11,952 nucleotides of DNA from Deltaproteobacteria bacterium (GTDB lineage: Bacteria > Myxococcota > Polyangia > Polyangiales > B10-G4). This document shows, in pieces, positions 1 to 6,790 of the stretch (the first letter of the stretch is position 1; each line of letters opens with the position of its first letter). The stretch is from contig JAFDCW010000043.1 in assembly GCA_019312705.1 (NCBI GenBank), positions 1-11,952 of the forward strand, written 5' to 3'. The notes under the pieces were generated by a model. That model was given only the letters and a program-made list of their open reading frames with translations. It was not told the origin of the DNA and ran no database searches. Position numbers and translations under genes: made by a program.

Positions 1-2
1 AC

Positions 3-623
3 TCAATCCACTCGATCTCAATTTGCACTCTCGCCCTCTCTGCGTTCTTCCTCGTGGCGTGCTCAGACGACACGTCCTCCCCAACGGACTCCGGGCCGGG
101 AGACTCCGGCGCATCCGACACCGCCGTCGGAGATACCGGCATGTCGGATACGGCAGTGGGAGACTCCGGCGGTGACCCCGAGGTCGTCCGCTGCGAGGCG
201 GCATCCGCCGCATTCGCTGCAGTTTGCACCGACGACGGAGGGCGCACCTGCAACGCCATGGTTCTCGGAACCCACTGTCAATCTGACGCCCGGCCAGGAA
301 ATCTCGCCGACGCCATCGATTGTTTGCGCGAAAATAGCAGCGCATCGTCCTGTCGGTCCTTTCCCGACCCGTCGGCTGCGGAGACTTGCGTTGCAGCGGC
401 CTATGCCGGAGTCACCAGCAGCGAGGTCGACGCGGCGGTCGCAGCCATCACGGCCCACTGCGAATTCATGACCTCTCCCCTCGAGGCCGCTGTGCCGCTC
501 TACTCCCTCACCTCAGCCGAGCTCGCCGCCGTACAGGCCTGTGCCGATGGTGCGGCCGATTGTGACGCGTACATGGACTGTATTGCGCTTGACCCGTTCG
601 CCGCCCTCTCCGCCTGCTTCTAA
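3..623 (+). CDS. Cys-rich lipoprotein, 5' end outside window
   Basis: The open frame continues to the left edge without a start, so the gene is 5'-partial; 206 codons are visible. The first residues are hydrophobic (Leu, Ala, Phe, Val) and end in a lipobox, Leu-Val-Ala-Cys, with the Cys codon at 60-62. This marks a type II signal peptide and a lipid-anchored envelope protein. The GTG at 54 lies inside the signal peptide (it is the Val of the lipobox) and is not the real start. After the Cys comes an Asp/Ser/Gly/Thr-rich linker of about 35 residues with a 10-residue repeat, then an Ala-rich domain with about 12 cysteines, some in pairs, ending Ala-Cys-Phe. That pattern suggests a disulfide-bonded periplasmic or surface domain. 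Asp-Thr-Gly linkers of this kind are common in Myxococcota lipoproteins. I recognise no enzyme family. It ends 47 bp before the 3' end of the tRNA gene on the opposite strand. Confidence 0.8.
   Translation, partial: SIHSISICTLALSAFFLVACSDDTSSPTDSGPGDSGASDTAVGDTGMSDTAVGDSGGDPEVVRCEAASAAFAAVCTDDGGRTCNAMVLGTHCQSDARPGNLADAIDCLRENSSASSCRSFPDPSAAETCVAAAYAGVTSSEVDAAVAAITAHCEFMTSPLEAAVPLYSLTSAELAAVQACADGAADCDAYMDCIALDPFAALSACF
99..170 (+). repeat. 30-bp imperfect tandem repeat in lipoprotein linker
   Basis: Two full 30-bp units (99-128 and 129-158) and a partial third (159-170) encode a ten-residue motif, Gly-Asp-Ser/Thr-Gly-X-Ser-Asp-Thr-Ala-Val. The units differ at many third positions, so the repeat is old or kept at protein level rather than freshly duplicated. 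It forms the spacer between the lipid anchor and the Cys-rich domain. Confidence 0.75.
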
Positions 624-670
624 ACAGCAGCGCCTGGACCGGTCGACGGGAGCAAACCGGAGCTCGTCCT

Positions 671-757
671 TGGTAGCCGAGACCGGAATCGAACCGGTAC
701 GAGGTTGCCCCCACCGGATTTTGAATCCGGCGCGTCTGCCTATTCCGCCACTCGGCC
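671..757 (-). tRNA. tRNA-Leu (anticodon CAA)
   Basis: Read on the minus strand this folds as an 87-nt class II tRNA. It has a 7-bp acceptor stem, a D stem of 3 bp (GCG/CGC), an anticodon stem CCGGA/TCCGG with loop TTCAAAA (anticodon CAA, reading UUG), a 15-nt variable arm, and a T stem ACCGG/CCGGT with loop TTCGATT. The CCA tail is encoded (671-673 on the plus strand). A long variable arm is expected for leucine. The first acceptor pair comes out as G1-U72 rather than the usual G-C, if the 5' end is at 757. The gene sits between the lipoprotein (+) and the oxidoreductase (-), 44 bp after the latter's stop codon. Confidence 0.96.
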
Positions 758-769
758 GTGAGGACGGGG

Positions 770-775
770 AACATA
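770..775 (-). promoter_or_regulatory. possible -10 box for tRNA-Leu
   Basis: On the minus strand TATGTT lies 12 nt upstream of the mature tRNA 5' end, matching TATAAT at four of six positions and at a plausible distance. The matching -35 position is poor. The tRNA could also be read from the oxidoreductase gene upstream, since only 44 bp separate them. Confidence 0.3.
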
Positions 776-801
776 ACCGCGCTCCGCCGGTCGCGCCAGC
801 C

Positions 802-2421
802 TCATGCTTCTTCGGCTTTCGCCGCCAAGCCTGGCGTGATGTGCCGCAGGATCAGGCCGGCGAGTTTGCCCTCGAGGGCCGCGCCGGCGGCCAACACTCC
901 GCCGAAGAGCGCCCCGGCGACGCCGCAGGAGGAGACGTCGGCGCCGGCGAGGAAGAGCCCCGGGACGCCCGACCGCACGCGGAACCCCGCCCGGAAGCGC
1001 TCTGGAGTGTGGGTCAGACCGTACATCTCCCCGGCCTCGTGGCCGGTGAAGTGACGGGTCGAGAGCGGTGTCGACAGCTCCTGGTAGTCGACCTTGCCCT
1101 CGAGCTGGGGGCGGTGGGCGTAGAGGATTTCGAGCATGCGCTCACTCATCGCGGCCTTCCACGCCTCGTAGGCGTCGCCGCGCTTCATCCACTTCGTATC
1201 GGCCCACTCTTCGAACCACTCCATCTGGGCCGGGATGATGATCTCGACGGTGGCTTTTCCGGGGTATCGCTCTTGGAAGGTCGGGTCCTTCGCCGATGGG
1301 AAGGACAAATAAGCAAACGGGATCGTCGCCTTCGAATCCGCCGCGAATCGGGCGGAGTTCTCTTCCCGGTCGCCGGGGGCGTAGGCCCAGATGTTGGTGC
1401 CGTCGAGGCCTAGTTCCTCGGCGGTTTCGGTGAATCCGAGATGCAGGCAGAGGTGGGCCGCCGACGGGCCGATGTCGCGCACTTTCGCGGGGACGCCGGT
1501 CTTTTCCGCCACGTCCTTCGGAAGCAGCTTCATGTAGGTTGCCGGTACGCCGGCGTCGCTGATTACGACCTTGGCCCGGAGCTCCTTGCCGTCGGCCATG
1601 CGCACGCCCACGGCGCGCTTGCCTTCGAGGAGGATTTCGCCCACCTCGGCGTTGGTGTAGATCGCCCCGTCGGACTCACCGATGACCGTCTCGGTCCCGT
1701 CGGCAATCGTCGCCGGGCCGCCGACCGGATAGTAAGCTCCCTCCATGTAGTGCATGACCACCATCGTATGCACCGCGAGACTCGCCTCCCGGGGCGTGAG
1801 GCCGTAGTCGCCGCACTGCCCGGTGAGCACGTCGAAGAGCACCGGGTCTTTGATGATGGGCCGCAGCGCTTCCTCTACGGTCTGGTCGGAGAATTGCCGA
1901 AACTTCCGAGTGACCAACGGCGCCACGGCCTGGCGAACTCCGATCGGGAGGAGTTGGTAGGCGAAGTATCCGGGGGTGGACTTGCTGACCTTGTCCATCA
2001 GCGCCATGTACGCGTCGATGTCTTCCCGGGAGTCCGGAAAGTCGCGGACCAGGCTCTCGACGAAGTTCTTTCGTCCCGCCACCAGGTCGAAGGAGCGGTC
2101 GCCCAGGACGATGCGATCGTAGCAGGCCGGCGTGGGCTCCCACTTGATCTGCCCGGCGGTGATCACGTCGAAGAGGTATCCCATCACGGACTTCTCATCG
2201 ACCTCACCGATGTAGTGGATGCCCACGTCCCACTCGTAGCCGCGGCGCTTGAAGACGTGGGTGTAGCCCCCGGCGACGCTGTGTCGCTCCAGCACGCAGA
2301 CGCGCTTGTTGCCGTAGCGGGAGAGCAGTGCTGCGGCGCACAGGCCGCCGACGCCAGAGCCGATCACGATGGCGTCCCAGTCGCCGTCTGGGGGGTGCTG
2401 CTTGTAGCTGAGCCGAGTCAT
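802..2421 (-). CDS. FAD-dependent oxidoreductase, phytoene desaturase / RetSat / CrtISO family
   Basis: A 539-residue flavoprotein of the phytoene desaturase, carotenoid isomerase and retinol saturase superfamily, which acts on polyene or other lipid double bonds. Visible features are an N-terminal Rossmann motif Gly-Ser-Gly-Val-Gly-Gly at residues 21-26 and an acidic residue (Glu45) at the end of beta-2, placed to bind the FAD ribose. A Gly-Gly-Tyr-Thr-His segment follows at 51-55, then Asp-Val-Gly-Ile-His-Tyr at 65-70. The C-terminal FAD motif is Gly-Leu-Phe-Leu-Ala-Gly-Ala-Asp. Length fits the family. No signal peptide is seen. The ATG at 2421 is the first start in frame that does not run into the neighbouring gene; no clear Shine-Dalgarno precedes it. 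The frame stays open further upstream, but there it is an antisense-free shadow of the GH123-like gene. No crt or isoprenoid genes are nearby, so the substrate is unknown; it may act in carotenoid or lipid metabolism. Confidence 0.88.
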   Translation of the reverse strand: MTRLSYKQHPPDGDWDAIVIGSGVGGLCAAALLSRYGNKRVCVLERHSVAGGYTHVFKRRGYEWDVGIHYIGEVDEKSVMGYLFDVITAGQIKWEPTPACYDRIVLGDRSFDLVAGRKNFVESLVRDFPDSREDIDAYMALMDKVSKSTPGYFAYQLLPIGVRQAVAPLVTRKFRQFSDQTVEEALRPIIKDPVLFDVLTGQCGDYGLTPREASLAVHTMVVMHYMEGAYYPVGGPATIADGTETVIGESDGAIYTNAEVGEILLEGKRAVGVRMADGKELRAKVVISDAGVPATYMKLLPKDVAEKTGVPAKVRDIGPSAAHLCLHLGFTETAEELGLDGTNIWAYAPGDREENSARFAADSKATIPFAYLSFPSAKDPTFQERYPGKATVEIIIPAQMEWFEEWADTKWMKRGDAYEAWKAAMSERMLEILYAHRPQLEGKVDYQELSTPLSTRHFTGHEAGEMYGLTHTPERFRAGFRVRSGVPGLFLAGADVSSCGVAGALFGGVLAAGAALEGKLAGLILRHITPGLAAKAEEA

Positions 2422-2427
2422 GGCCGG

Positions 2428-2439
2428 AACGTATACGTT
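2428..2439. promoter_or_regulatory. 12-bp palindrome upstream of oxidoreductase start
   Basis: AACGTATACGTT is a perfect palindrome ending 6 bp before the ATG at 2421, where the promoter or ribosome-binding site should be. It is a candidate operator. About three 12-bp palindromes are expected by chance in a window this long, so position is the main argument. Confidence 0.35.
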
Positions 2440-2441
2440 GC

Positions 2442-2457
2442 GGCGCCGACTGGCGCC
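2442..2457. promoter_or_regulatory. GGCGCC inverted repeat in 77-bp intergenic gap
   Basis: Two GGCGCC hexamers flank GACT, giving a possible 6-bp GC-only hairpin between the terminator of the GH123-like gene and the oxidoreductase start. It may help stop transcription or be part of the oxidoreductase control region. No T-run follows it on the minus strand. Confidence 0.35.
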
Positions 2458-2461
2458 CCCC

Positions 2462-2479
2462 AAAAAAGCCCTTTGGGCT
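2462..2479 (-). terminator. intrinsic terminator after GH123-like gene
   Basis: On the minus strand AGCCC, AAA and GGGCT form a 5-bp stem with a 3-nt loop, followed directly by a T-run (the six A at 2462-2467 on the plus strand, the first T being the last stem base). It lies about 20 bp after the stop codon of the GH123-like gene. It probably separates that transcript from the oxidoreductase gene. The stem is short, so read-through is likely. Confidence 0.6.
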
Positions 2480-2498
2480 GCGAAAGTGGCGCGGTCGG

Positions 2499-4778
2499 CT
2501 AAATCGCTTCGATCGCTAGATATGCCACGAATGTATAGGCGAAATCGCCCGTCGACCGGCTCCGGCCCCCCACCTCGACGGTCAGCCGGCCATCGACGAC
2601 GTCGACGGTCACGGTGCGTTCGATCGTGGGCGCGGCGTCGGTGGTCACCTCGTCGTCGACGACGACAGTGCCCTCGACCGTCGCGTTGTGCGGGTCCCCG
2701 GGGTAGCCGCGGGCCGGGCGGCCCACGCCGAGGGTTACCTGGTAGGTCCCATTCTCGATCGCAAACTCGAACGTCCCGGGGCGCCCATAGTCGTCGTAGA
2801 GATAGCTCTTCTGTACTTCGTCGTAGCCTCCGGCGTCGTCGTAGCCGGTCATCGCAATCGACGGGTTGTCGATGTTCTCGCCAAACCAGCCGTATCCATC
2901 GTCGTCGTCGTAGGGCTGCCATCCGACTTTGATGTACTCGTGGTCGCCCACGGTCAGCGGGTCGGCGCTCGGCGCGCCTCCGGGGTCCTGGAAGTTCACG
3001 TAGTAGTCTCCCCGGGGCCGGTCGGTCGCCACGCTCAGGGCCGGCACCGTCGTGCGCGACCCCTCGATGTATCGGCCGAGCTCTCGCCGGAGCGCCATGA
3101 AGGCGTCGGCATCCCGGGTCCACCCCGTGAGGCTGCCGGCGACGCTTCGGGCCGTGGCGTCGACAGCGACGGTCTCCCCCGGGTTGGCCTCGGCGGAGCC
3201 GTTGGCGAGCCAGAGGTACTCGTAGTCTTCGAAGCCCTCGCGGAGGATCTCGGCCCGCACTCCGGGGCGTGCTCCGTCGAAGAAGCGGCCAAAGTCGTAG
3301 TAGGCCCACCCGCGGATCCGAAGGCTCCACGCCATCCAAGGCAAGATGCGCTGGTGCATGCCTTGGCGGTCCATGGTCGTCGGGTTCGGGTAGGGGTCGG
3401 CGTCCCGGTCGAGGCTGTAGAACCAGCTCTCCTCGCCGTGCATGACGTGGCGCTCGTGGGCGTAGGTCTCTTCGTAGGCCGGCAGGTGGGCTATCCAGAT
3501 GTCGTAGCCGCAGGCGCCGTCGGTGTGTTCGGCGATCTCGGGTTTGGCTTCTTCGCTCACGGCGATGCGCAGGTTCGGCGCGGCGGCCCGGGCGACCCGA
3601 CAGAGGTGGGCCGCGGTCGTGTAGTCGGCCGCGTTCTGGGGCTCGTTCTGCGCGTAGTAGTAGCCGCGCTCCTGCATGCCGTTGGCCTCGAGGTATGCAT
3701 ACAGGCCGGCGAGGTAGGCGCCCCATTCGGCATCATAGGCCGCCGTGCCGAGGTGGCTGGCGCCCCGGCTTTCGCCGCAGAAGGTGTCCGGCCGGGGTGT
3801 GCCGTTGTCGACAAACTGAAAGAGCATCGCGGTCGGGAAGCCGACCCCGTTCCATCCCTCGCCGAGCATGTAGCGCCGTGACAGCCAGCCGATGCTGAAC
3901 TGATCCGGCTCGTCGGGTTCGTCCCAGAACGCCGAACAGCGCATCGGGTTCGCGCCGCTGTCCCAGGTGATGCCGTAGTTGAAGCCGCTGGGCCAGGTCA
4001 CGGACTTCGGGGTGAAGCGGTGCTCGAAGAGCATCGTCTTCGCGGCGTCGACGTCGCCGTCCGCGACGAGGCTCGATACGTTGATGTTGAGCTGGGTGCG
4101 AAAGTGGATCTCTCGGGGCAGGTCGAAGTCGAAGACCGTCAGGCGTAGGGGGACGACCGCATCTCCGCCGGCACCACCGAGGGTGACGGTCGTTTCGTGC
4201 TCTCCCGGGGCGGCGTCCGCCGGGACCGTGACCATGAACCAGACGACGGTCGGATGCGCCGCATCGAGGGCGATGGGGTCCGCGGCGGCCCGGGGAATCA
4301 GGCCCTCGGCCCAGCCGCTGGCGAAGGTCGCTTCCATGACATCGACTCGCGCCCCAGTGAGCCCGGCAAAGGGCGCCACGGTCACCGTCACCTGGCCAGA
4401 CCCGGGAGCGATGATGAGCTGCGCGGCCTCGCGCTCGTTGCGCGCTGCGGCCATCGCGATCCCTGATGCGCTCTCTGACGGCGCCCGCTCGCCGGCTTCG
4501 ATGCGATGGGCGACAGGCGCGGTCCACAGGTCGAGGCCTGGCGGGCTCTCGTCGATGCGGTGGGTATACTCGCCGGGGCTCGGCATGACGACGCCGCTGT
4601 CCGGCAGCGGCCCGGTGTCAGGCCGGGGCCCACCGTCGGGGCCGGCGCCGGTGTCCCGCGTCACACCTCCATCGCCCCCGCTCCCGTCGTCACCGCAGGC
4701 GACGAGGCAGGAGAGGCAGGAGAGGCAGGAAAGCACCATTGCGACGAGCGCGACCTCGCGGATACCTCTGGGAGTCAT
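2499..4778 (-). CDS. GH123-like (DUF4091) secreted lipoprotein with C-terminal beta-sandwich domain
   Basis: A 759-residue lipoprotein. Residues 1-28 are a signal peptide with a Leu-Ser-Cys repeat and lipobox Leu-Val-Ala-Cys (Cys28), followed by a Gly/Asp/Pro/Thr linker to about residue 65. The middle (about 100-540) resembles glycoside hydrolase family 123 and its catalytic domain, formerly DUF4091. It carries a Tyr-Tyr-Tyr-Ala-Gln-Asn-Glu-Pro strand end at 373-380 and the typical Glu-Gly-Phe-Glu-Asp-Tyr-Glu-Tyr motif at 514-521. Known GH123 members are beta-N-acetylgalactosaminidases with an Asp-Glu pair; here the equivalent appears to be Asn378-Glu379. Residues about 590-759 form a malectin/CBM-like beta domain (Val-Asn-Phe-Gln, Gly-Tyr-Gly-Trp, and a closing Leu-Thr-Val-Glu-Val-Gly-Gly strand). 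The ATG at 4778 lies 22 bp after the kinase stop, so the two are probably co-transcribed. The exact glycan target is unknown; the protein may be a non-classical hydrolase or a binder. Confidence 0.82.
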   Translation of the reverse strand: MTPRGIREVALVAMVLSCLSCLSCLVACGDDGSGGDGGVTRDTGAGPDGGPRPDTGPLPDSGVVMPSPGEYTHRIDESPPGLDLWTAPVAHRIEAGERAPSESASGIAMAAARNEREAAQLIIAPGSGQVTVTVAPFAGLTGARVDVMEATFASGWAEGLIPRAAADPIALDAAHPTVVWFMVTVPADAAPGEHETTVTLGGAGGDAVVPLRLTVFDFDLPREIHFRTQLNINVSSLVADGDVDAAKTMLFEHRFTPKSVTWPSGFNYGITWDSGANPMRCSAFWDEPDEPDQFSIGWLSRRYMLGEGWNGVGFPTAMLFQFVDNGTPRPDTFCGESRGASHLGTAAYDAEWGAYLAGLYAYLEANGMQERGYYYAQNEPQNAADYTTAAHLCRVARAAAPNLRIAVSEEAKPEIAEHTDGACGYDIWIAHLPAYEETYAHERHVMHGEESWFYSLDRDADPYPNPTTMDRQGMHQRILPWMAWSLRIRGWAYYDFGRFFDGARPGVRAEILREGFEDYEYLWLANGSAEANPGETVAVDATARSVAGSLTGWTRDADAFMALRRELGRYIEGSRTTVPALSVATDRPRGDYYVNFQDPGGAPSADPLTVGDHEYIKVGWQPYDDDDGYGWFGENIDNPSIAMTGYDDAGGYDEVQKSYLYDDYGRPGTFEFAIENGTYQVTLGVGRPARGYPGDPHNATVEGTVVVDDEVTTDAAPTIERTVTVDVVDGRLTVEVGGRSRSTGDFAYTFVAYLAIEAI
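4704..4730 (-). repeat. three 9-bp tandem repeats in lipoprotein signal peptide
   Basis: Three exact copies of GAGGCAGGA (plus-strand reading) encode Ser-Cys-Leu repeated in the hydrophobic core of the signal peptide, residues about 17-25, directly before the lipobox. Copy-number change by slippage would keep the frame and only alter the length of the hydrophobic core. Confidence 0.85.
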
Positions 4779-4787
4779 GCTCCCAGA
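4767..4787 (-). promoter_or_regulatory. hairpin with the GH123-like start codon in its loop
   Basis: An 8-bp perfect inverted repeat (TCTGGGAG at 4767-4774 and CTCCCAGA at 4780-4787) encloses the 5-nt loop 4775-4779, which contains the ATG. In the mRNA the purine-rich GGGAG next to the start is in the stem. This could hold back translation of the lipoprotein or couple it to the kinase upstream. It also lies 13 bp after the kinase stop, but no T-run follows, so it is not an intrinsic terminator. Confidence 0.5.
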
Positions 4788-4800
4788 TTACCCCAGGTTT

Positions 4801-6552
4801 TCAGCTCTTGACGACCCAGCTGTCGCGCCGCACGACCGGGACTTTGCTGGGGGCCGTGCCGAGGCTGTGGTGCTGGGCCATATCCTTACGGACCTCTTCG
4901 AGCAGCTCCCGGCACTCGGCCTTGCCCTTGAGGTGGTCGACGAGGGTTCCCGACGCGTCGGTGAACGACTTTTCGTAACTCAGGGCCTCCCGGACCCGGG
5001 TCGCGATGCGCTCGCGACCGGCCGTGAGGTCACTTTCGAGGGCGTCGCCGTAGCGCTGGAGTTGGGCGCGCAGGTCAGTGACCTGCTTGCGTAGCGATTC
5101 AGCCTGCTGCTCCTGTCGGGTAGCCTTGGCGTCGTGCTCTTTGAGGACCTCGCTCAGCGCGTGCACCCGGCCGGCGAGGCCGCCGGACTCTTCGAAAACT
5201 TGCTGGAGCGTCGCCATGTCGCCCCCGGCTTGTTGCACTTGCTGCACGCGCTGGGCGCTCGCCTGCTGCGCTTCCTGGGCGCCGGCGATGGCCCGCTGGA
5301 TGCGCCGGGCCCGGTCGCGCTCTTCGGCCGCGCGGCGGGCGAGGCTCGACTCTTCGTGGCTCAGCTCTTCGACCTTACGCCCGATCTCCGCGCGCAGCGC
5401 GCGGCCTCGCCGCTCGATCGCCTCGAGCTTCTTGGCGTGGCTCGCGAGCTCGCCTTCGAGCTTCGAGGCCCGGGCGGCGAGGTCCCACACCTTGTCGGCG
5501 GCGTTGGAGATGTTCTCCGGCGCTCGTCCGTTCGGGTAGGCCCGGGAAACCAAGCGGAGGAAGTTCGCGGCGCGCTTCGACCATTCGGCGACGCCCGTCG
5601 ATTGGGCTGGGGGCGGCGGCGGCGGACCCTGGGGGGCATCCTGAGTCGCGCGATCCCACGCCGTCGAAGGCAGCGAGCGCTGGAAGGCCTTCAGCTCTTC
5701 TTGAAGGTGATGGCCGTCCCGGAAGCGGTCGTCGGCCTTCTTCTGGAGGAGCCGGAGAATGATGTGCTCGGCCGCATCGGGCAGGTCTTCACGCAGGGTG
5801 CGGGGATTTTTCGTCGCGCCGGACCGCTGCATCTCGAGGAGCGTCTCCCGGTCGCTCGACCGGAAGGGGAGCTGCCCGGTCGTCATCTCGTAGAAGAGGA
5901 TGCCGAGGGCGTAGAGGTCGCTCGAGGCGATCGCGTCCTCGCCCCGGGCTTGCTCTGGCGACATGTACTCCGGGGTGCCGAAGACGGCGCCCTTGGGAGC
6001 GAGGCGTGGGTCCCGGGCCAGAGCCGCGAGGCCGAAGTCGAGGATCTTCACGTAGTCCTGACGACCTCCGCGCTGCGTCAGCATGATGTTGTCGCTCTTC
6101 AGGTCGCGATGGATGACCCCGAGGTCGTGGGCGCGGGAAAGCGCGGCCGTCATCTGCTCGATGATGTCGACGGCCCGGGGAATGGGCATCGGCCCTTTGG
6201 CGATTTGACTCGAGAGGCTCGCCCCGACCAGGTACTCCATCACCAGGTAGAGTTCGCCGTCCTCGGTCTCGCCGACGTCGTGGATGTCGACGATGTGGGC
6301 GTGGTCGACCCGGTTGGCCGCCCGCGCTTCGCGGAGCATCCAGGCCCGGAGATGGGTCTCGCCGCGGAGGTCCGGCCGAATCAACTTGAGCGCAACGACC
6401 CGGTCGATGAGCACGTGGCGGGCCCGGTAGACAACCCCCATGCCCCCCTCGCCGAGGCGGGCCTCGAGGCGGTATCGGCCAGCGATTACCTTGCCGAGGA
6501 GCGTGTCCTTGCGACTGCGGGAAGAGCTCGATGTCGTCGTCGTCGTCGCCAT
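4801..6552 (-). CDS. Hanks-type Ser/Thr protein kinase with C-terminal coiled coil
   Basis: A 583-residue kinase. The catalytic domain (about 27-290) has the Gly loop Gly-Glu-Gly-Gly-Met-Gly at 34-39, Lys56 in Ala-Leu-Lys, Glu75, the catalytic loop His-Arg-Asp-Leu-Lys at 148-152 with Asp150, Asp-Phe-Gly at 172-174, and Gly-Thr-Pro-Glu-Tyr-Met-Ser-Pro-Glu at 192-200. All key residues are present, so it should be active. A Pro run follows, then a long Ala/Glu/Arg/Gln-rich coiled coil (about 365-540) suited to dimerisation or scaffold binding, and a short basic tail. No membrane segment is visible, so it is probably cytoplasmic. The start at 6552 is chosen over the upstream ATG at 6648 because AGGA lies 4 nt before it and the extra N-terminus looks non-coding. 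It is divergent from the second kinase and probably leads an operon with the GH123-like lipoprotein. Confidence 0.93.
   Translation of the reverse strand: MATTTTTSSSSRSRKDTLLGKVIAGRYRLEARLGEGGMGVVYRARHVLIDRVVALKLIRPDLRGETHLRAWMLREARAANRVDHAHIVDIHDVGETEDGELYLVMEYLVGASLSSQIAKGPMPIPRAVDIIEQMTAALSRAHDLGVIHRDLKSDNIMLTQRGGRQDYVKILDFGLAALARDPRLAPKGAVFGTPEYMSPEQARGEDAIASSDLYALGILFYEMTTGQLPFRSSDRETLLEMQRSGATKNPRTLREDLPDAAEHIILRLLQKKADDRFRDGHHLQEELKAFQRSLPSTAWDRATQDAPQGPPPPPPAQSTGVAEWSKRAANFLRLVSRAYPNGRAPENISNAADKVWDLAARASKLEGELASHAKKLEAIERRGRALRAEIGRKVEELSHEESSLARRAAEERDRARRIQRAIAGAQEAQQASAQRVQQVQQAGGDMATLQQVFEESGGLAGRVHALSEVLKEHDAKATRQEQQAESLRKQVTDLRAQLQRYGDALESDLTAGRERIATRVREALSYEKSFTDASGTLVDHLKGKAECRELLEEVRKDMAQHHSLGTAPSKVPVVRRDSWVVKS
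6533..6547. repeat. trinucleotide run at kinase N-terminus
   Basis: Five GTC units on the plus strand encode most of the Thr run that opens the minus-strand kinase, followed by a Ser run. The segment is low complexity and length changes would stay in frame. It is a minor feature. Confidence 0.7.
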
Positions 6553-6716
6553 GGATTCCTTCGCAAAACGGCCCTCAGGGTACATGGCGGAGGCGGTCCC
6601 ACAAAGGACTGTTCGGGCAGTCTGGGCGCAAATTCGGAAACCTGACAAACCTCGGTCTTGTCGGGTATTTACCCACAGACCGCGCCCCGATGGTGCTTAT
6701 GCTAGACCTTCAGTAT

Positions 6717-6740
6717 CCTGGGACCTGGGCCGGACCCAGG
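6717..6740. promoter_or_regulatory. CCTGGG direct and inverted repeats in leader
   Basis: CCTGGG occurs at 6717-6722 and again at 6724-6729. The second copy is in inverted repeat with CCCAGG at 6735-6740 (loop of 5). This could be a paired operator or a leader hairpin upstream of the second kinase. Confidence 0.4.
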
Positions 6741-6749
6741 GACTTGGGC

Positions 6750-6764
6750 CTCGTGCACCACGAG
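6750..6764 (+). promoter_or_regulatory. CTCGTG/CACGAG hairpin before the kinase ribosome-binding site
   Basis: A perfect 6-bp inverted repeat with a 3-nt loop ends 12 nt before the GAAGGA ribosome-binding site of the kinase that starts at 6791. It may be an operator half-site pair or an mRNA stem. The GTG at 6764 that would give a longer protein overlaps its right arm and lacks a Shine-Dalgarno. Confidence 0.4.
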
Positions 6765-6790
6765 TGAAGGACGAGAGAAGGACCCCAACC

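Larger units (their letters stand above)
6553..6790. promoter_or_regulatory. divergent control region between the two kinases
   Basis: A 238-bp gap between two divergent starts must hold both promoters. On the plus strand a weak candidate is CTGACA at 6642-6647 with TATTTA at 6666-6671 (18-bp spacing); this is a poor consensus match. The segment 6626-6720 is less GC-rich than the coding DNA around it. The plus-strand leader contains two inverted repeats, listed separately. The kinase at 6552 has AGGA 4 nt before its ATG; the kinase at 6791 has GAAGGA at 6777-6782. Confidence 0.6.

Noticed and set aside
624..670. CCGGT/ACCGG inverted repeat between lipoprotein stop and tRNA 3' end as a terminator.
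   Set aside because: Only 5 bp with a 12-nt loop and no T-run on either strand.
541..1413. A 290-codon plus-strand open frame over the tRNA and the oxidoreductase end.
   Set aside because: It overlaps the tRNA and is antisense to a clear flavoenzyme gene. Its product shows no motif and is a GC-bias artefact.
2422..3726. The oxidoreductase reading frame stays open far upstream, to 3726, suggesting a 974-residue fusion.
   Set aside because: The extra part is an Arg/Pro/Gly-rich out-of-frame reading of the GH123-like gene on the same strand. A terminator also lies between the two genes.
2688..3881. A 397-codon plus-strand open frame within the GH123-like gene.
   Set aside because: A Val/Gly/Arg-rich shadow of a recognised gene, with no ribosome-binding site or family motif.
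5134..6645. A 503-codon plus-strand open frame antisense to the first kinase.
   Set aside because: It has no domain motif and mirrors the codon bias of the kinase, whose catalytic residues are all intact on the other strand.
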